64,000 bases of DNA from Anopheles merus (Eukaryota > Arthropoda > Insecta > Diptera > Culicidae). Below, piece after piece: positions 33,001 to 48,956 of the stretch. Position 1 is the stretch's first letter. Each line of letters starts with the position of its first letter. Location of the stretch: positions 1-64,000 of the forward strand of contig NW_024427623.1 in NCBI RefSeq assembly GCF_017562075.2, in the 5' to 3' direction. A program made the position numbers and the translations under genes. A model generated the notes under the pieces. The model was not told the origin of the DNA. It searched no databases and saw nothing but the letters and a program-made list of their open reading frames with translations.

Positions 33001-36000
33001 ACTATATACGCATGCTAAAATTGATAGGTTTTCCCGAGTAAAATGCATTCAGAGCCCATTTACAAGACTATCCGTGAGTTTAATCGTAGAACCCATGTGC
33101 GGCTTTAGAAGACCGCTTCAATACCTTTCCAAAACTGTCTTAATCGTCTCGCTAGGACACATGGTTACGAAGTTATGGCCATTTGAAGGAATGTCCAACT
33201 TTCCCATCCATCCATATGGCCATGGTTGAAATTTTGACGAAAATGCAAGGTCAACCATTATCGTTCTTATATCATTGAGGCTTCTTGAATAACCAAACCA
33301 AAGCCCTGGAACACAATAATAAGGATCTTGGCGATGAAAAAGTCTCAAAATGGGTCATAGTGCACTATATACGCATGCTAAAATTGATAGGTTTTCCCGA
33401 GTAAAATGCATTCAGAGCCCATTTACAAGACTATCCGTGAGTTTAATCGTAGAACCCATGTGCGGCTTTAGAAGACCGCTTCAATACCTTTCCAAAACTG
33501 TCTTAATCGTCTCGCTAGGACACATGGTTACGAAGTTATGGCCATTTGAAGGAATGTCCAACTTTCCCATCCATCCATATGGCCATGGTTGAAATTTTGA
33601 CGAAAATGCAAGGTCAACCATTATCGTTCTTATATCATTGAGGCTTCTTGAATAACCAAACCAAAGCCCTGGAACACAATAATAAGGATCTTGGCGATGA
33701 AAAAGTCTCAAAATGGGTCATAGTGCACTATATACGCATGCTAAAATTGATAGGTTTTCCCGAGTAAAATGCATTCAGAGCCCATTTACAAGACTATCCG
33801 TGAGTTTAATCGTAGAACCCATGTGCGGCTTTAGAAGACCGCTTCAATACCTTTCCAAAACTGTCTTAATCGTCTCGCTAGGACACATGGTTACGAAGTT
33901 ATGGCCATTTGAAGGAATGTCCAACTTTCCCATCCATCCATATGGCCATGGTTGAAATTTTGACGAAAATGCAAGGTCAACCATTATCGTTCTTATATCA
34001 TTGAGGCTTCTTGAATAACCAAACCAAAGCCCTGGAACACAATAATAAGGATCTTGGCGATGAAAAAGTCTCAAAATGGGTCATAGTGCACTATATACGC
34101 ATGCTAAAATTGATAGGTTTTCCCGAGTAAAATGCATTCAGAGCCCATTTACAAGACTATCCGTGAGTTTAATCGTAGAACCCATGTGCGGCTTTAGAAG
34201 ACCGCTTCAATACCTTTCCAAAACTGTCTTAATCGTCTCGCTAGGACACATGGTTACGAAGTTATGGCCATTTGAAGGAATGTCCAACTTTCCCATCCAT
34301 CCATATGGCCATGGTTGAAATTTTGACGAAAATGCAAGGTCAACCATTATCGTTCTTATATCATTGAGGCTTCTTGAATAACCAAACCAAAGCCCTGGAA
34401 CACAATAATAAGGATCTTGGCGATGAAAAAGTCTCAAAATGGGTCATAGTGCACTATATACGCATGCTAAAATTGATAGGTTTTCCCGAGTAAAATGCAT
34501 TCAGAGCCCATTTACAAGACTATCCGTGAGTTTAATCGTAGAACCCATGTGCGGCTTTAGAAGACCGCTTCAATACCTTTCCAAAACTGTCTTAATCGTC
34601 TCGCTAGGACACATGGTTACGAAGTTATGGCCATTTGAAGGAATGTCCAACTTTCCCATCCATCCATATGGCCATGGTTGAAATTTTGACGAAAATGCAA
34701 GGTCAACCATTATCGTTCTTATATCATTGAGGCTTCTTGAATAACCAAACCAAAGCCCTGGAACACAATAATAAGGATCTTGGCGATGAAAAAGTCTCAA
34801 AATGGGTCATAGTGCACTATATACGCATGCTAAAATTGATAGGTTTTCCCGAGTAAAATGCATTCAGAGCCCATTTACAAGACTATCCGTGAGTTTAATC
34901 GTAGAACCCATGTGCGGCTTTAGAAGACCGCTTCAATACCTTTCCAAAACTGTCTTAATCGTCTCGCTAGGACACATGGTTACGAAGTTATGGCCATTTG
35001 AAGGAATGTCCAACTTTCCCATCCATCCATATGGCCATGGTTGAAATTTTGACGAAAATGCAAGGTCAACCATTATCGTTCTTATATCATTGAGGCTTCT
35101 TGAATAACCAAACCAAAGCCCTGGAACACAATAATAAGGATCTTGGCGATGAAAAAGTCTCAAAATGGGTCATAGTGCACTATATACGCATGCTAAAATT
35201 GATAGGTTTTCCCGAGTAAAATGCATTCAGAGCCCATTTACAAGACTATCCGTGAGTTTAATCGTAGAACCCATGTGCGGCTTTAGAAGACCGCTTCAAT
35301 ACCTTTCCAAAACTGTCTTAATCGTCTCGCTAGGACACATGGTTACGAAGTTATGGCCATTTGAAGGAATGTCCAACTTTCCCATCCATCCATATGGCCA
35401 TGGTTGAAATTTTGACGAAAATGCAAGGTCAACCATTATCGTTCTTATATCATTGAGGCTTCTTGAATAACCAAACCAAAGCCCTGGAACACAATAATAA
35501 GGATCTTGGCGATGAAAAAGTCTCAAAATGGGTCATAGTGCACTATATACGCATGCTAAAATTGATAGGTTTTCCCGAGTAAAATGCATTCAGAGCCCAT
35601 TTACAAGACTATCCGTGAGTTTAATCGTAGAACCCATGTGCGGCTTTAGAAGACCGCTTCAATACCTTTCCAAAACTGTCTTAATCGTCTCGCTAGGACA
35701 CATGGTTACGAAGTTATGGCCATTTGAAGGAATGTCCAACTTTCCCATCCATCCATATGGCCATGGTTGAAATTTTGACGAAAATGCAAGGTCAACCATT
35801 ATCGTTCTTATATCATTGAGGCTTCTTGAATAACCAAACCAAAGCCCTGGAACACAATAATAAGGATCTTGGCGATGAAAAAGTCTCAAAATGGGTCATA
35901 GTGCACTATATACGCATGCTAAAATTGATAGGTTTTCCCGAGTAAAATGCATTCAGAGCCCATTTACAAGACTATCCGTGAGTTTAATCGTAGAACCCAT

Positions 36001-39000
36001 GTGCGGCTTTAGAAGACCGCTTCAATACCTTTCCAAAACTGTCTTAATCGTCTCGCTAGGACACATGGTTACGAAGTTATGGCCATTTGAAGGAATGTCC
36101 AACTTTCCCATCCATCCATATGGCCATGGTTGAAATTTTGACGAAAATGCAAGGTCAACCATTATCGTTCTTATATCATTGAGGCTTCTTGAATAACCAA
36201 ACCAAAGCCCTGGAACACAATAATAAGGATCTTGGCGATGAAAAAGTCTCAAAATGGGTCATAGTGCACTATATACGCATGCTAAAATTGATAGGTTTTC
36301 CCGAGTAAAATGCATTCAGAGCCCATTTACAAGACTATCCGTGAGTTTAATCGTAGAACCCATGTGCGGCTTTAGAAGACCGCTTCAATACCTTTCCAAA
36401 ACTGTCTTAATCGTCTCGCTAGGACACATGGTTACGAAGTTATGGCCATTTGAAGGAATGTCCAACTTTCCCATCCATCCATATGGCCATGGTTGAAATT
36501 TTGACGAAAATGCAAGGTCAACCATTATCGTTCTTATATCATTGAGGCTTCTTGAATAACCAAACCAAAGCCCTGGAACACAATAATAAGGATCTTGGCG
36601 ATGAAAAAGTCTCAAAATGGGTCATAGTGCACTATATACGCATGCTAAAATTGATAGGTTTTCCCGAGTAAAATGCATTCAGAGCCCATTTACAAGACTA
36701 TCCGTGAGTTTAATCGTAGAACCCATGTGCGGCTTTAGAAGACCGCTTCAATACCTTTCCAAAACTGTCTTAATCGTCTCGCTAGGACACATGGTTACGA
36801 AGTTATGGCCATTTGAAGGAATGTCCAACTTTCCCATCCATCCATATGGCCATGGTTGAAATTTTGACGAAAATGCAAGGTCAACCATTATCGTTCTTAT
36901 ATCATTGAGGCTTCTTGAATAACCAAACCAAAGCCCTGGAACACAATAATAAGGATCTTGGCGATGAAAAAGTCTCAAAATGGGTCATAGTGCACTATAT
37001 ACGCATGCTAAAATTGATAGGTTTTCCCGAGTAAAATGCATTCAGAGCCCATTTACAAGACTATCCGTGAGTTTAATCGTAGAACCCATGTGCGGCTTTA
37101 GAAGACCGCTTCAATACCTTTCCAAAACTGTCTTAATCGTCTCGCTAGGACACATGGTTACGAAGTTATGGCCATTTGAAGGAATGTCCAACTTTCCCAT
37201 CCATCCATATGGCCATGGTTGAAATTTTGACGAAAATGCAAGGTCAACCATTATCGTTCTTATATCATTGAGGCTTCTTGAATAACCAAACCAAAGCCCT
37301 GGAACACAATAATAAGGATCTTGGCGATGAAAAAGTCTCAAAATGGGTCATAGTGCACTATATACGCATGCTAAAATTGATAGGTTTTCCCGAGTAAAAT
37401 GCATTCAGAGCCCATTTACAAGACTATCCGTGAGTTTAATCGTAGAACCCATGTGCGGCTTTAGAAGACCGCTTCAATACCTTTCCAAAACTGTCTTAAT
37501 CGTCTCGCTAGGACACATGGTTACGAAGTTATGGCCATTTGAAGGAATGTCCAACTTTCCCATCCATCCATATGGCCATGGTTGAAATTTTGACGAAAAT
37601 GCAAGGTCAACCATTATCGTTCTTATATCATTGAGGCTTCTTGAATAACCAAACCAAAGCCCTGGAACACAATAATAAGGATCTTGGCGATGAAAAAGTC
37701 TCAAAATGGGTCATAGTGCACTATATACGCATGCTAAAATTGATAGGTTTTCCCGAGTAAAATGCATTCAGAGCCCATTTACAAGACTATCCGTGAGTTT
37801 AATCGTAGAACCCATGTGCGGCTTTAGAAGACCGCTTCAATACCTTTCCAAAACTGTCTTAATCGTCTCGCTAGGACACATGGTTACGAAGTTATGGCCA
37901 TTTGAAGGAATGTCCAACTTTCCCATCCATCCATATGGCCATGGTTGAAATTTTGACGAAAATGCAAGGTCAACCATTATCGTTCTTATATCATTGAGGC
38001 TTCTTGAATAACCAAACCAAAGCCCTGGAACACAATAATAAGGATCTTGGCGATGAAAAAGTCTCAAAATGGGTCATAGTGCACTATATACGCATGCTAA
38101 AATTGATAGGTTTTCCCGAGTAAAATGCATTCAGAGCCCATTTACAAGACTATCCGTGAGTTTAATCGTAGAACCCATGTGCGGCTTTAGAAGACCGCTT
38201 CAATACCTTTCCAAAACTGTCTTAATCGTCTCGCTAGGACACATGGTTACGAAGTTATGGCCATTTGAAGGAATGTCCAACTTTCCCATCCATCCATATG
38301 GCCATGGTTGAAATTTTGACGAAAATGCAAGGTCAACCATTATCGTTCTTATATCATTGAGGCTTCTTGAATAACCAAACCAAAGCCCTGGAACACAATA
38401 ATAAGGATCTTGGCGATGAAAAAGTCTCAAAATGGGTCATAGTGCACTATATACGCATGCTAAAATTGATAGGTTTTCCCGAGTAAAATGCATTCAGAGC
38501 CCATTTACAAGACTATCCGTGAGTTTAATCGTAGAACCCATGTGCGGCTTTAGAAGACCGCTTCAATACCTTTCCAAAACTGTCTTAATCGTCTCGCTAG
38601 GACACATGGTTACGAAGTTATGGCCATTTGAAGGAATGTCCAACTTTCCCATCCATCCATATGGCCATGGTTGAAATTTTGACGAAAATGCAAGGTCAAC
38701 CATTATCGTTCTTATATCATTGAGGCTTCTTGAATAACCAAACCAAAGCCCTGGAACACAATAATAAGGATCTTGGCGATGAAAAAGTCTCAAAATGGGT
38801 CATAGTGCACTATATACGCATGCTAAAATTGATAGGTTTTCCCGAGTAAAATGCATTCAGAGCCCATTTACAAGACTATCCGTGAGTTTAATCGTAGAAC
38901 CCATGTGCGGCTTTAGAAGACCGCTTCAATACCTTTCCAAAACTGTCTTAATCGTCTCGCTAGGACACATGGTTACGAAGTTATGGCCATTTGAAGGAAT

Positions 39001-42000
39001 GTCCAACTTTCCCATCCATCCATATGGCCATGGTTGAAATTTTGACGAAAATGCAAGGTCAACCATTATCGTTCTTATATCATTGAGGCTTCTTGAATAA
39101 CCAAACCAAAGCCCTGGAACACAATAATAAGGATCTTGGCGATGAAAAAGTCTCAAAATGGGTCATAGTGCACTATATACGCATGCTAAAATTGATAGGT
39201 TTTCCCGAGTAAAATGCATTCAGAGCCCATTTACAAGACTATCCGTGAGTTTAATCGTAGAACCCATGTGCGGCTTTAGAAGACCGCTTCAATACCTTTC
39301 CAAAACTGTCTTAATCGTCTCGCTAGGACACATGGTTACGAAGTTATGGCCATTTGAAGGAATGTCCAACTTTCCCATCCATCCATATGGCCATGGTTGA
39401 AATTTTGACGAAAATGCAAGGTCAACCATTATCGTTCTTATATCATTGAGGCTTCTTGAATAACCAAACCAAAGCCCTGGAACACAATAATAAGGATCTT
39501 GGCGATGAAAAAGTCTCAAAATGGGTCATAGTGCACTATATACGCATGCTAAAATTGATAGGTTTTCCCGAGTAAAATGCATTCAGAGCCCATTTACAAG
39601 ACTATCCGTGAGTTTAATCGTAGAACCCATGTGCGGCTTTAGAAGACCGCTTCAATACCTTTCCAAAACTGTCTTAATCGTCTCGCTAGGACACATGGTT
39701 ACGAAGTTATGGCCATTTGAAGGAATGTCCAACTTTCCCATCCATCCATATGGCCATGGTTGAAATTTTGACGAAAATGCAAGGTCAACCATTATCGTTC
39801 TTATATCATTGAGGCTTCTTGAATAACCAAACCAAAGCCCTGGAACACAATAATAAGGATCTTGGCGATGAAAAAGTCTCAAAATGGGTCATAGTGCACT
39901 ATATACGCATGCTAAAATTGATAGGTTTTCCCGAGTAAAATGCATTCAGAGCCCATTTACAAGACTATCCGTGAGTTTAATCGTAGAACCCATGTGCGGC
40001 TTTAGAAGACCGCTTCAATACCTTTCCAAAACTGTCTTAATCGTCTCGCTAGGACACATGGTTACGAAGTTATGGCCATTTGAAGGAATGTCCAACTTTC
40101 CCATCCATCCATATGGCCATGGTTGAAATTTTGACGAAAATGCAAGGTCAACCATTATCGTTCTTATATCATTGAGGCTTCTTGAATAACCAAACCAAAG
40201 CCCTGGAACACAATAATAAGGATCTTGGCGATGAAAAAGTCTCAAAATGGGTCATAGTGCACTATATACGCATGCTAAAATTGATAGGTTTTCCCGAGTA
40301 AAATGCATTCAGAGCCCATTTACAAGACTATCCGTGAGTTTAATCGTAGAACCCATGTGCGGCTTTAGAAGACCGCTTCAATACCTTTCCAAAACTGTCT
40401 TAATCGTCTCGCTAGGACACATGGTTACGAAGTTATGGCCATTTGAAGGAATGTCCAACTTTCCCATCCATCCATATGGCCATGGTTGAAATTTTGACGA
40501 AAATGCAAGGTCAACCATTATCGTTCTTATATCATTGAGGCTTCTTGAATAACCAAACCAAAGCCCTGGAACACAATAATAAGGATCTTGGCGATGAAAA
40601 AGTCTCAAAATGGGTCATAGTGCACTATATACGCATGCTAAAATTGATAGGTTTTCCCGAGTAAAATGCATTCAGAGCCCATTTACAAGACTATCCGTGA
40701 GTTTAATCGTAGAACCCATGTGCGGCTTTAGAAGACCGCTTCAATACCTTTCCAAAACTGTCTTAATCGTCTCGCTAGGACACATGGTTACGAAGTTATG
40801 GCCATTTGAAGGAATGTCCAACTTTCCCATCCATCCATATGGCCATGGTTGAAATTTTGACGAAAATGCAAGGTCAACCATTATCGTTCTTATATCATTG
40901 AGGCTTCTTGAATAACCAAACCAAAGCCCTGGAACACAATAATAAGGATCTTGGCGATGAAAAAGTCTCAAAATGGGTCATAGTGCACTATATACGCATG
41001 CTAAAATTGATAGGTTTTCCCGAGTAAAATGCATTCAGAGCCCATTTACAAGACTATCCGTGAGTTTAATCGTAGAACCCATGTGCGGCTTTAGAAGACC
41101 GCTTCAATACCTTTCCAAAACTGTCTTAATCGTCTCGCTAGGACACATGGTTACGAAGTTATGGCCATTTGAAGGAATGTCCAACTTTCCCATCCATCCA
41201 TATGGCCATGGTTGAAATTTTGACGAAAATGCAAGGTCAACCATTATCGTTCTTATATCATTGAGGCTTCTTGAATAACCAAACCAAAGCCCTGGAACAC
41301 AATAATAAGGATCTTGGCGATGAAAAAGTCTCAAAATGGGTCATAGTGCACTATATACGCATGCTAAAATTGATAGGTTTTCCCGAGTAAAATGCATTCA
41401 GAGCCCATTTACAAGACTATCCGTGAGTTTAATCGTAGAACCCATGTGCGGCTTTAGAAGACCGCTTCAATACCTTTCCAAAACTGTCTTAATCGTCTCG
41501 CTAGGACACATGGTTACGAAGTTATGGCCATTTGAAGGAATGTCCAACTTTCCCATCCATCCATATGGCCATGGTTGAAATTTTGACGAAAATGCAAGGT
41601 CAACCATTATCGTTCTTATATCATTGAGGCTTCTTGAATAACCAAACCAAAGCCCTGGAACACAATAATAAGGATCTTGGCGATGAAAAAGTCTCAAAAT
41701 GGGTCATAGTGCACTATATACGCATGCTAAAATTGATAGGTTTTCCCGAGTAAAATGCATTCAGAGCCCATTTACAAGACTATCCGTGAGTTTAATCGTA
41801 GAACCCATGTGCGGCTTTAGAAGACCGCTTCAATACCTTTCCAAAACTGTCTTAATCGTCTCGCTAGGACACATGGTTACGAAGTTATGGCCATTTGAAG
41901 GAATGTCCAACTTTCCCATCCATCCATATGGCCATGGTTGAAATTTTGACGAAAATGCAAGGTCAACCATTATCGTTCTTATATCATTGAGGCTTCTTGA

Positions 42001-45000
42001 ATAACCAAACCAAAGCCCTGGAACACAATAATAAGGATCTTGGCGATGAAAAAGTCTCAAAATGGGTCATAGTGCACTATATACGCATGCTAAAATTGAT
42101 AGGTTTTCCCGAGTAAAATGCATTCAGAGCCCATTTACAAGACTATCCGTGAGTTTAATCGTAGAACCCATGTGCGGCTTTAGAAGACCGCTTCAATACC
42201 TTTCCAAAACTGTCTTAATCGTCTCGCTAGGACACATGGTTACGAAGTTATGGCCATTTGAAGGAATGTCCAACTTTCCCATCCATCCATATGGCCATGG
42301 TTGAAATTTTGACGAAAATGCAAGGTCAACCATTATCGTTCTTATATCATTGAGGCTTCTTGAATAACCAAACCAAAGCCCTGGAACACAATAATAAGGA
42401 TCTTGGCGATGAAAAAGTCTCAAAATGGGTCATAGTGCACTATATACGCATGCTAAAATTGATAGGTTTTCCCGAGTAAAATGCATTCAGAGCCCATTTA
42501 CAAGACTATCCGTGAGTTTAATCGTAGAACCCATGTGCGGCTTTAGAAGACCGCTTCAATACCTTTCCAAAACTGTCTTAATCGTCTCGCTAGGACACAT
42601 GGTTACGAAGTTATGGCCATTTGAAGGAATGTCCAACTTTCCCATCCATCCATATGGCCATGGTTGAAATTTTGACGAAAATGCAAGGTCAACCATTATC
42701 GTTCTTATATCATTGAGGCTTCTTGAATAACCAAACCAAAGCCCTGGAACACAATAATAAGGATCTTGGCGATGAAAAAGTCTCAAAATGGGTCATAGTG
42801 CACTATATACGCATGCTAAAATTGATAGGTTTTCCCGAGTAAAATGCATTCAGAGCCCATTTACAAGACTATCCGTGAGTTTAATCGTAGAACCCATGTG
42901 CGGCTTTAGAAGACCGCTTCAATACCTTTCCAAAACTGTCTTAATCGTCTCGCTAGGACACATGGTTACGAAGTTATGGCCATTTGAAGGAATGTCCAAC
43001 TTTCCCATCCATCCATATGGCCATGGTTGAAATTTTGACGAAAATGCAAGGTCAACCATTATCGTTCTTATATCATTGAGGCTTCTTGAATAACCAAACC
43101 AAAGCCCTGGAACACAATAATAAGGATCTTGGCGATGAAAAAGTCTCAAAATGGGTCATAGTGCACTATATACGCATGCTAAAATTGATAGGTTTTCCCG
43201 AGTAAAATGCATTCAGAGCCCATTTACAAGACTATCCGTGAGTTTAATCGTAGAACCCATGTGCGGCTTTAGAAGACCGCTTCAATACCTTTCCAAAACT
43301 GTCTTAATCGTCTCGCTAGGACACATGGTTACGAAGTTATGGCCATTTGAAGGAATGTCCAACTTTCCCATCCATCCATATGGCCATGGTTGAAATTTTG
43401 ACGAAAATGCAAGGTCAACCATTATCGTTCTTATATCATTGAGGCTTCTTGAATAACCAAACCAAAGCCCTGGAACACAATAATAAGGATCTTGGCGATG
43501 AAAAAGTCTCAAAATGGGTCATAGTGCACTATATACGCATGCTAAAATTGATAGGTTTTCCCGAGTAAAATGCATTCAGAGCCCATTTACAAGACTATCC
43601 GTGAGTTTAATCGTAGAACCCATGTGCGGCTTTAGAAGACCGCTTCAATACCTTTCCAAAACTGTCTTAATCGTCTCGCTAGGACACATGGTTACGAAGT
43701 TATGGCCATTTGAAGGAATGTCCAACTTTCCCATCCATCCATATGGCCATGGTTGAAATTTTGACGAAAATGCAAGGTCAACCATTATCGTTCTTATATC
43801 ATTGAGGCTTCTTGAATAACCAAACCAAAGCCCTGGAACACAATAATAAGGATCTTGGCGATGAAAAAGTCTCAAAATGGGTCATAGTGCACTATATACG
43901 CATGCTAAAATTGATAGGTTTTCCCGAGTAAAATGCATTCAGAGCCCATTTACAAGACTATCCGTGAGTTTAATCGTAGAACCCATGTGCGGCTTTAGAA
44001 GACCGCTTCAATACCTTTCCAAAACTGTCTTAATCGTCTCGCTAGGACACATGGTTACGAAGTTATGGCCATTTGAAGGAATGTCCAACTTTCCCATCCA
44101 TCCATATGGCCATGGTTGAAATTTTGACGAAAATGCAAGGTCAACCATTATCGTTCTTATATCATTGAGGCTTCTTGAATAACCAAACCAAAGCCCTGGA
44201 ACACAATAATAAGGATCTTGGCGATGAAAAAGTCTCAAAATGGGTCATAGTGCACTATATACGCATGCTAAAATTGATAGGTTTTCCCGAGTAAAATGCA
44301 TTCAGAGCCCATTTACAAGACTATCCGTGAGTTTAATCGTAGAACCCATGTGCGGCTTTAGAAGACCGCTTCAATACCTTTCCAAAACTGTCTTAATCGT
44401 CTCGCTAGGACACATGGTTACGAAGTTATGGCCATTTGAAGGAATGTCCAACTTTCCCATCCATCCATATGGCCATGGTTGAAATTTTGACGAAAATGCA
44501 AGGTCAACCATTATCGTTCTTATATCATTGAGGCTTCTTGAATAACCAAACCAAAGCCCTGGAACACAATAATAAGGATCTTGGCGATGAAAAAGTCTCA
44601 AAATGGGTCATAGTGCACTATATACGCATGCTAAAATTGATAGGTTTTCCCGAGTAAAATGCATTCAGAGCCCATTTACAAGACTATCCGTGAGTTTAAT
44701 CGTAGAACCCATGTGCGGCTTTAGAAGACCGCTTCAATACCTTTCCAAAACTGTCTTAATCGTCTCGCTAGGACACATGGTTACGAAGTTATGGCCATTT
44801 GAAGGAATGTCCAACTTTCCCATCCATCCATATGGCCATGGTTGAAATTTTGACGAAAATGCAAGGTCAACCATTATCGTTCTTATATCATTGAGGCTTC
44901 TTGAATAACCAAACCAAAGCCCTGGAACACAATAATAAGGATCTTGGCGATGAAAAAGTCTCAAAATGGGTCATAGTGCACTATATACGCATGCTAAAAT

Positions 45001-47506
45001 TGATAGGTTTTCCCGAGTAAAATGCATTCAGAGCCCATTTACAAGACTATCCGTGAGTTTAATCGTAGAACCCATGTGCGGCTTTAGAAGACCGCTTCAA
45101 TACCTTTCCAAAACTGTCTTAATCGTCTCGCTAGGACACATGGTTACGAAGTTATGGCCATTTGAAGGAATGTCCAACTTTCCCATCCATCCATATGGCC
45201 ATGGTTGAAATTTTGACGAAAATGCAAGGTCAACCATTATCGTTCTTATATCATTGAGGCTTCTTGAATAACCAAACCAAAGCCCTGGAACACAATAATA
45301 AGGATCTTGGCGATGAAAAAGTCTCAAAATGGGTCATAGTGCACTATATACGCATGCTAAAATTGATAGGTTTTCCCGAGTAAAATGCATTCAGAGCCCA
45401 TTTACAAGACTATCCGTGAGTTTAATCGTAGAACCCATGTGCGGCTTTAGAAGACCGCTTCAATACCTTTCCAAAACTGTCTTAATCGTCTCGCTAGGAC
45501 ACATGGTTACGAAGTTATGGCCATTTGAAGGAATGTCCAACTTTCCCATCCATCCATATGGCCATGGTTGAAATTTTGACGAAAATGCAAGGTCAACCAT
45601 TATCGTTCTTATATCATTGAGGCTTCTTGAATAACCAAACCAAAGCCCTGGAACACAATAATAAGGATCTTGGCGATGAAAAAGTCTCAAAATGGGTCAT
45701 AGTGCACTATATACGCATGCTAAAATTGATAGGTTTTCCCGAGTAAAATGCATTCAGAGCCCATTTACAAGACTATCCGTGAGTTTAATCGTAGAACCCA
45801 TGTGCGGCTTTAGAAGACCGCTTCAATACCTTTCCAAAACTGTCTTAATCGTCTCGCTAGGACACATGGTTACGAAGTTATGGCCATTTGAAGGAATGTC
45901 CAACTTTCCCATCCATCCATATGGCCATGGTTGAAATTTTGACGAAAATGCAAGGTCAACCATTATCGTTCTTATATCATTGAGGCTTCTTGAATAACCA
46001 AACCAAAGCCCTGGAACACAATAATAAGGATCTTGGCGATGAAAAAGTCTCAAAATGGGTCATAGTGCACTATATACGCATGCTAAAATTGATAGGTTTT
46101 CCCGAGTAAAATGCATTCAGAGCCCATTTACAAGACTATCCGTGAGTTTAATCGTAGAACCCATGTGCGGCTTTAGAAGACCGCTTCAATACCTTTCCAA
46201 AACTGTCTTAATCGTCTCGCTAGGACACATGGTTACGAAGTTATGGCCATTTGAAGGAATGTCCAACTTTCCCATCCATCCATATGGCCATGGTTGAAAT
46301 TTTGACGAAAATGCAAGGTCAACCATTATCGTTCTTATATCATTGAGGCTTCTTGAATAACCAAACCAAAGCCCTGGAACACAATAATAAGGATCTTGGC
46401 GATGAAAAAGTCTCAAAATGGGTCATAGTGCACTATATACGCATGCTAAAATTGATAGGTTTTCCCGAGTAAAATGCATTCAGAGCCCATTTACAAGACT
46501 ATCCGTGAGTTTAATCGTAGAACCCATGTGCGGCTTTAGAAGACCGCTTCAATACCTTTCCAAAACTGTCTTAATCGTCTCGCTAGGACACATGGTTACG
46601 AAGTTATGGCCATTTGAAGGAATGTCCAACTTTCCCATCCATCCATATGGCCATGGTTGAAATTTTGACGAAAATGCAAGGTCAACCATTATCGTTCTTA
46701 TATCATTGAGGCTTCTTGAATAACCAAACCAAAGCCCTGGAACACAATAATAAGGATCTTGGCGATGAAAAAGTCTCAAAATGGGTCATAGTGCACTATA
46801 TACGCATGCTAAAATTGATAGGTTTTCCCGAGTAAAATGCATTCAGAGCCCATTTACAAGACTATCCGTGAGTTTAATCGTAGAACCCATGTGCGGCTTT
46901 AGAAGACCGCTTCAATACCTTTCCAAAACTGTCTTAATCGTCTCGCTAGGACACATGGTTACGAAGTTATGGCCATTTGAAGGAATGTCCAACTTTCCCA
47001 TCCATCCATATGGCCATGGTTGAAATTTTGACGAAAATGCAAGGTCAACCATTATCGTTCTTATATCATTGAGGCTTCTTGAATAACCAAACCAAAGCCC
47101 TGGAACACAATAATAAGGATCTTGGCGATGAAAAAGTCTCAAAATGGGTCATAGTGCACTATATACGCATGCTAAAATTGATAGGTTTTCCCGAGTAAAA
47201 TGCATTCAGAGCCCATTTACAAGACTATCCGTGAGTTTAATCGTAGAACCCATGTGCGGCTTTAGAAGACCGCTTCAATACCTTTCCAAAACTGTCTTAA
47301 TCGTCTCGCTAGGACACATGGTTACGAAGTTATGGCCATTTGAAGGAATGTCCAACTTTCCCATCCATCCATATGGCCATGGTTGAAATTTTGACGAAAA
47401 TGCAAGGTCAACCATTATCGTTCTTATATCATTGAGGCTTCTTGAATAACCAAACCAAAGCCCTGGAACACAATAATAAGGATCTTGGCGATGAAAAAGT
47501 CTCAAA

Positions 47507-47868
47507 ATGGGTCATAGTGCACTATATACGCATGCTAAAATTGATAGGTTTTCCCGAGTAAAATGCATTCAGAGCCCATTTACAAGACTATCCGTGAGTT
47601 TAATCGTAGAACCCATGTGCGGCTTTAGAAGACCGCTTCAATACCTTTCCAAAACTGTCTTAATCGTCTCGCTAGGACACATGGTTACGAAGTTATGGCC
47701 ATTTGAAGGAATGTCCAACTTATCCATCCATCCACATAGCCATGGTTGAAATTTTGACGAAAATGCAAGGTCAACCATTATCGTTCTATATCATTGAGGC
47801 TTCTTGAATAACCAAACCAAAGCCCTGGAACACAATAATAAGGATCTTGGCGATGAAAAAGTCTCAAA
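47507..47868. repeat. Substitution-bearing monomer (362 bp)
   Basis: Between 47721 and 47741 this copy reads ACTTATCCATCCATCCACATAG, with four base changes from the usual ACTTTCCCATCCATCCATATGG, and it lacks one T in CGTTCTATATC near 47785. The clustered changes destroy the CATATG palindrome and alter the second TATGGCCAT. The following unit also lacks one base (AAAATGATAGG near 47900). It marks the end of the 56-unit perfectly phased block. Confidence 0.85.
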
Positions 47869-48956
47869 ATGGGTCATAGTGCACTATATACGCATGCTAA
47901 AATGATAGGTTTTCCCGAGTAAAATGCATTCAGAGCCCATTTACAAGACTATCCGTGAGTTTAATCGTAGAACCCATGTGCGGCTTTAGAAGACCGCTTC
48001 AATACCTTTCCAAAACTGTCTTAATCGTCTCGCTAGGACACATGGTTACGAAGTTATGGCCATTTGAAGGAATGTCCAACTTTCCCATCCATCCATATGG
48101 CCATGGTTGAAATTTTGACGAAAATGCAAGGTCAACCATTATCGTTCTTATATCATTGAGGCTTCTTGAATAACCAAACCAAAGCCCTGGAACACAATAA
48201 TAAGGATCTTGGCGATGAAAAAGTCTCAAAATGGGTCATAGTGCACTATATACGCATGCTAAAATTGATAGGTTTTCCCGAGTAAAATGCATTCAGAGCC
48301 CATTTACAAGACTATCCGTGAGTTTAATCGTAGAACCCATGTGCGGCTTTAGAAGACCGCTTCAATACCTTTCCAAAACTGTCTTAATCGTCTCGCTAGG
48401 ACACATGGTTACGAAGTTATGGCCATTTGAAGGAATGTCCAACTTTCCCATCCATCCATATGGCCATGGTTGAAATTTTGACGAAAATGCAAGGTCAACC
48501 ATTATCGTTCTTATATCATTGAGGCTTCTTGAATAACCAAACCAAAGCCCTGGAACACAATAATAAGGATCTTGGCGATGAAAAAGTCTCAAAATGGGTC
48601 ATAGTGCACTATATACGCATGCTAAAATTGATAGGTTTTCCCGAGTAAAATGCATTCAGAGCCCATTTACAAGACTATCCGTGAGTTTAATCGTAGAACC
48701 CATGTGCGGCTTTAGAAGACCGCTTCAATACCTTTCCAAAACTGTCTTAATCGTCTCGCTAGGACACATGGTTACGAAGTTATGGCCATTTGAAGGAATG
48801 TCCAACTTTCCCATCCATCCATATGGCCATGGTTGAAATTTTGACGAAAATGCAAGGTCAACCATTATCGTTCTTATATCATTGAGGCTTCTTGAATAAC
48901 CAAACCAAAGCCCTGGAACACAATAATAAGGATCTTGGCGATGAAAAAGTCTCAAA

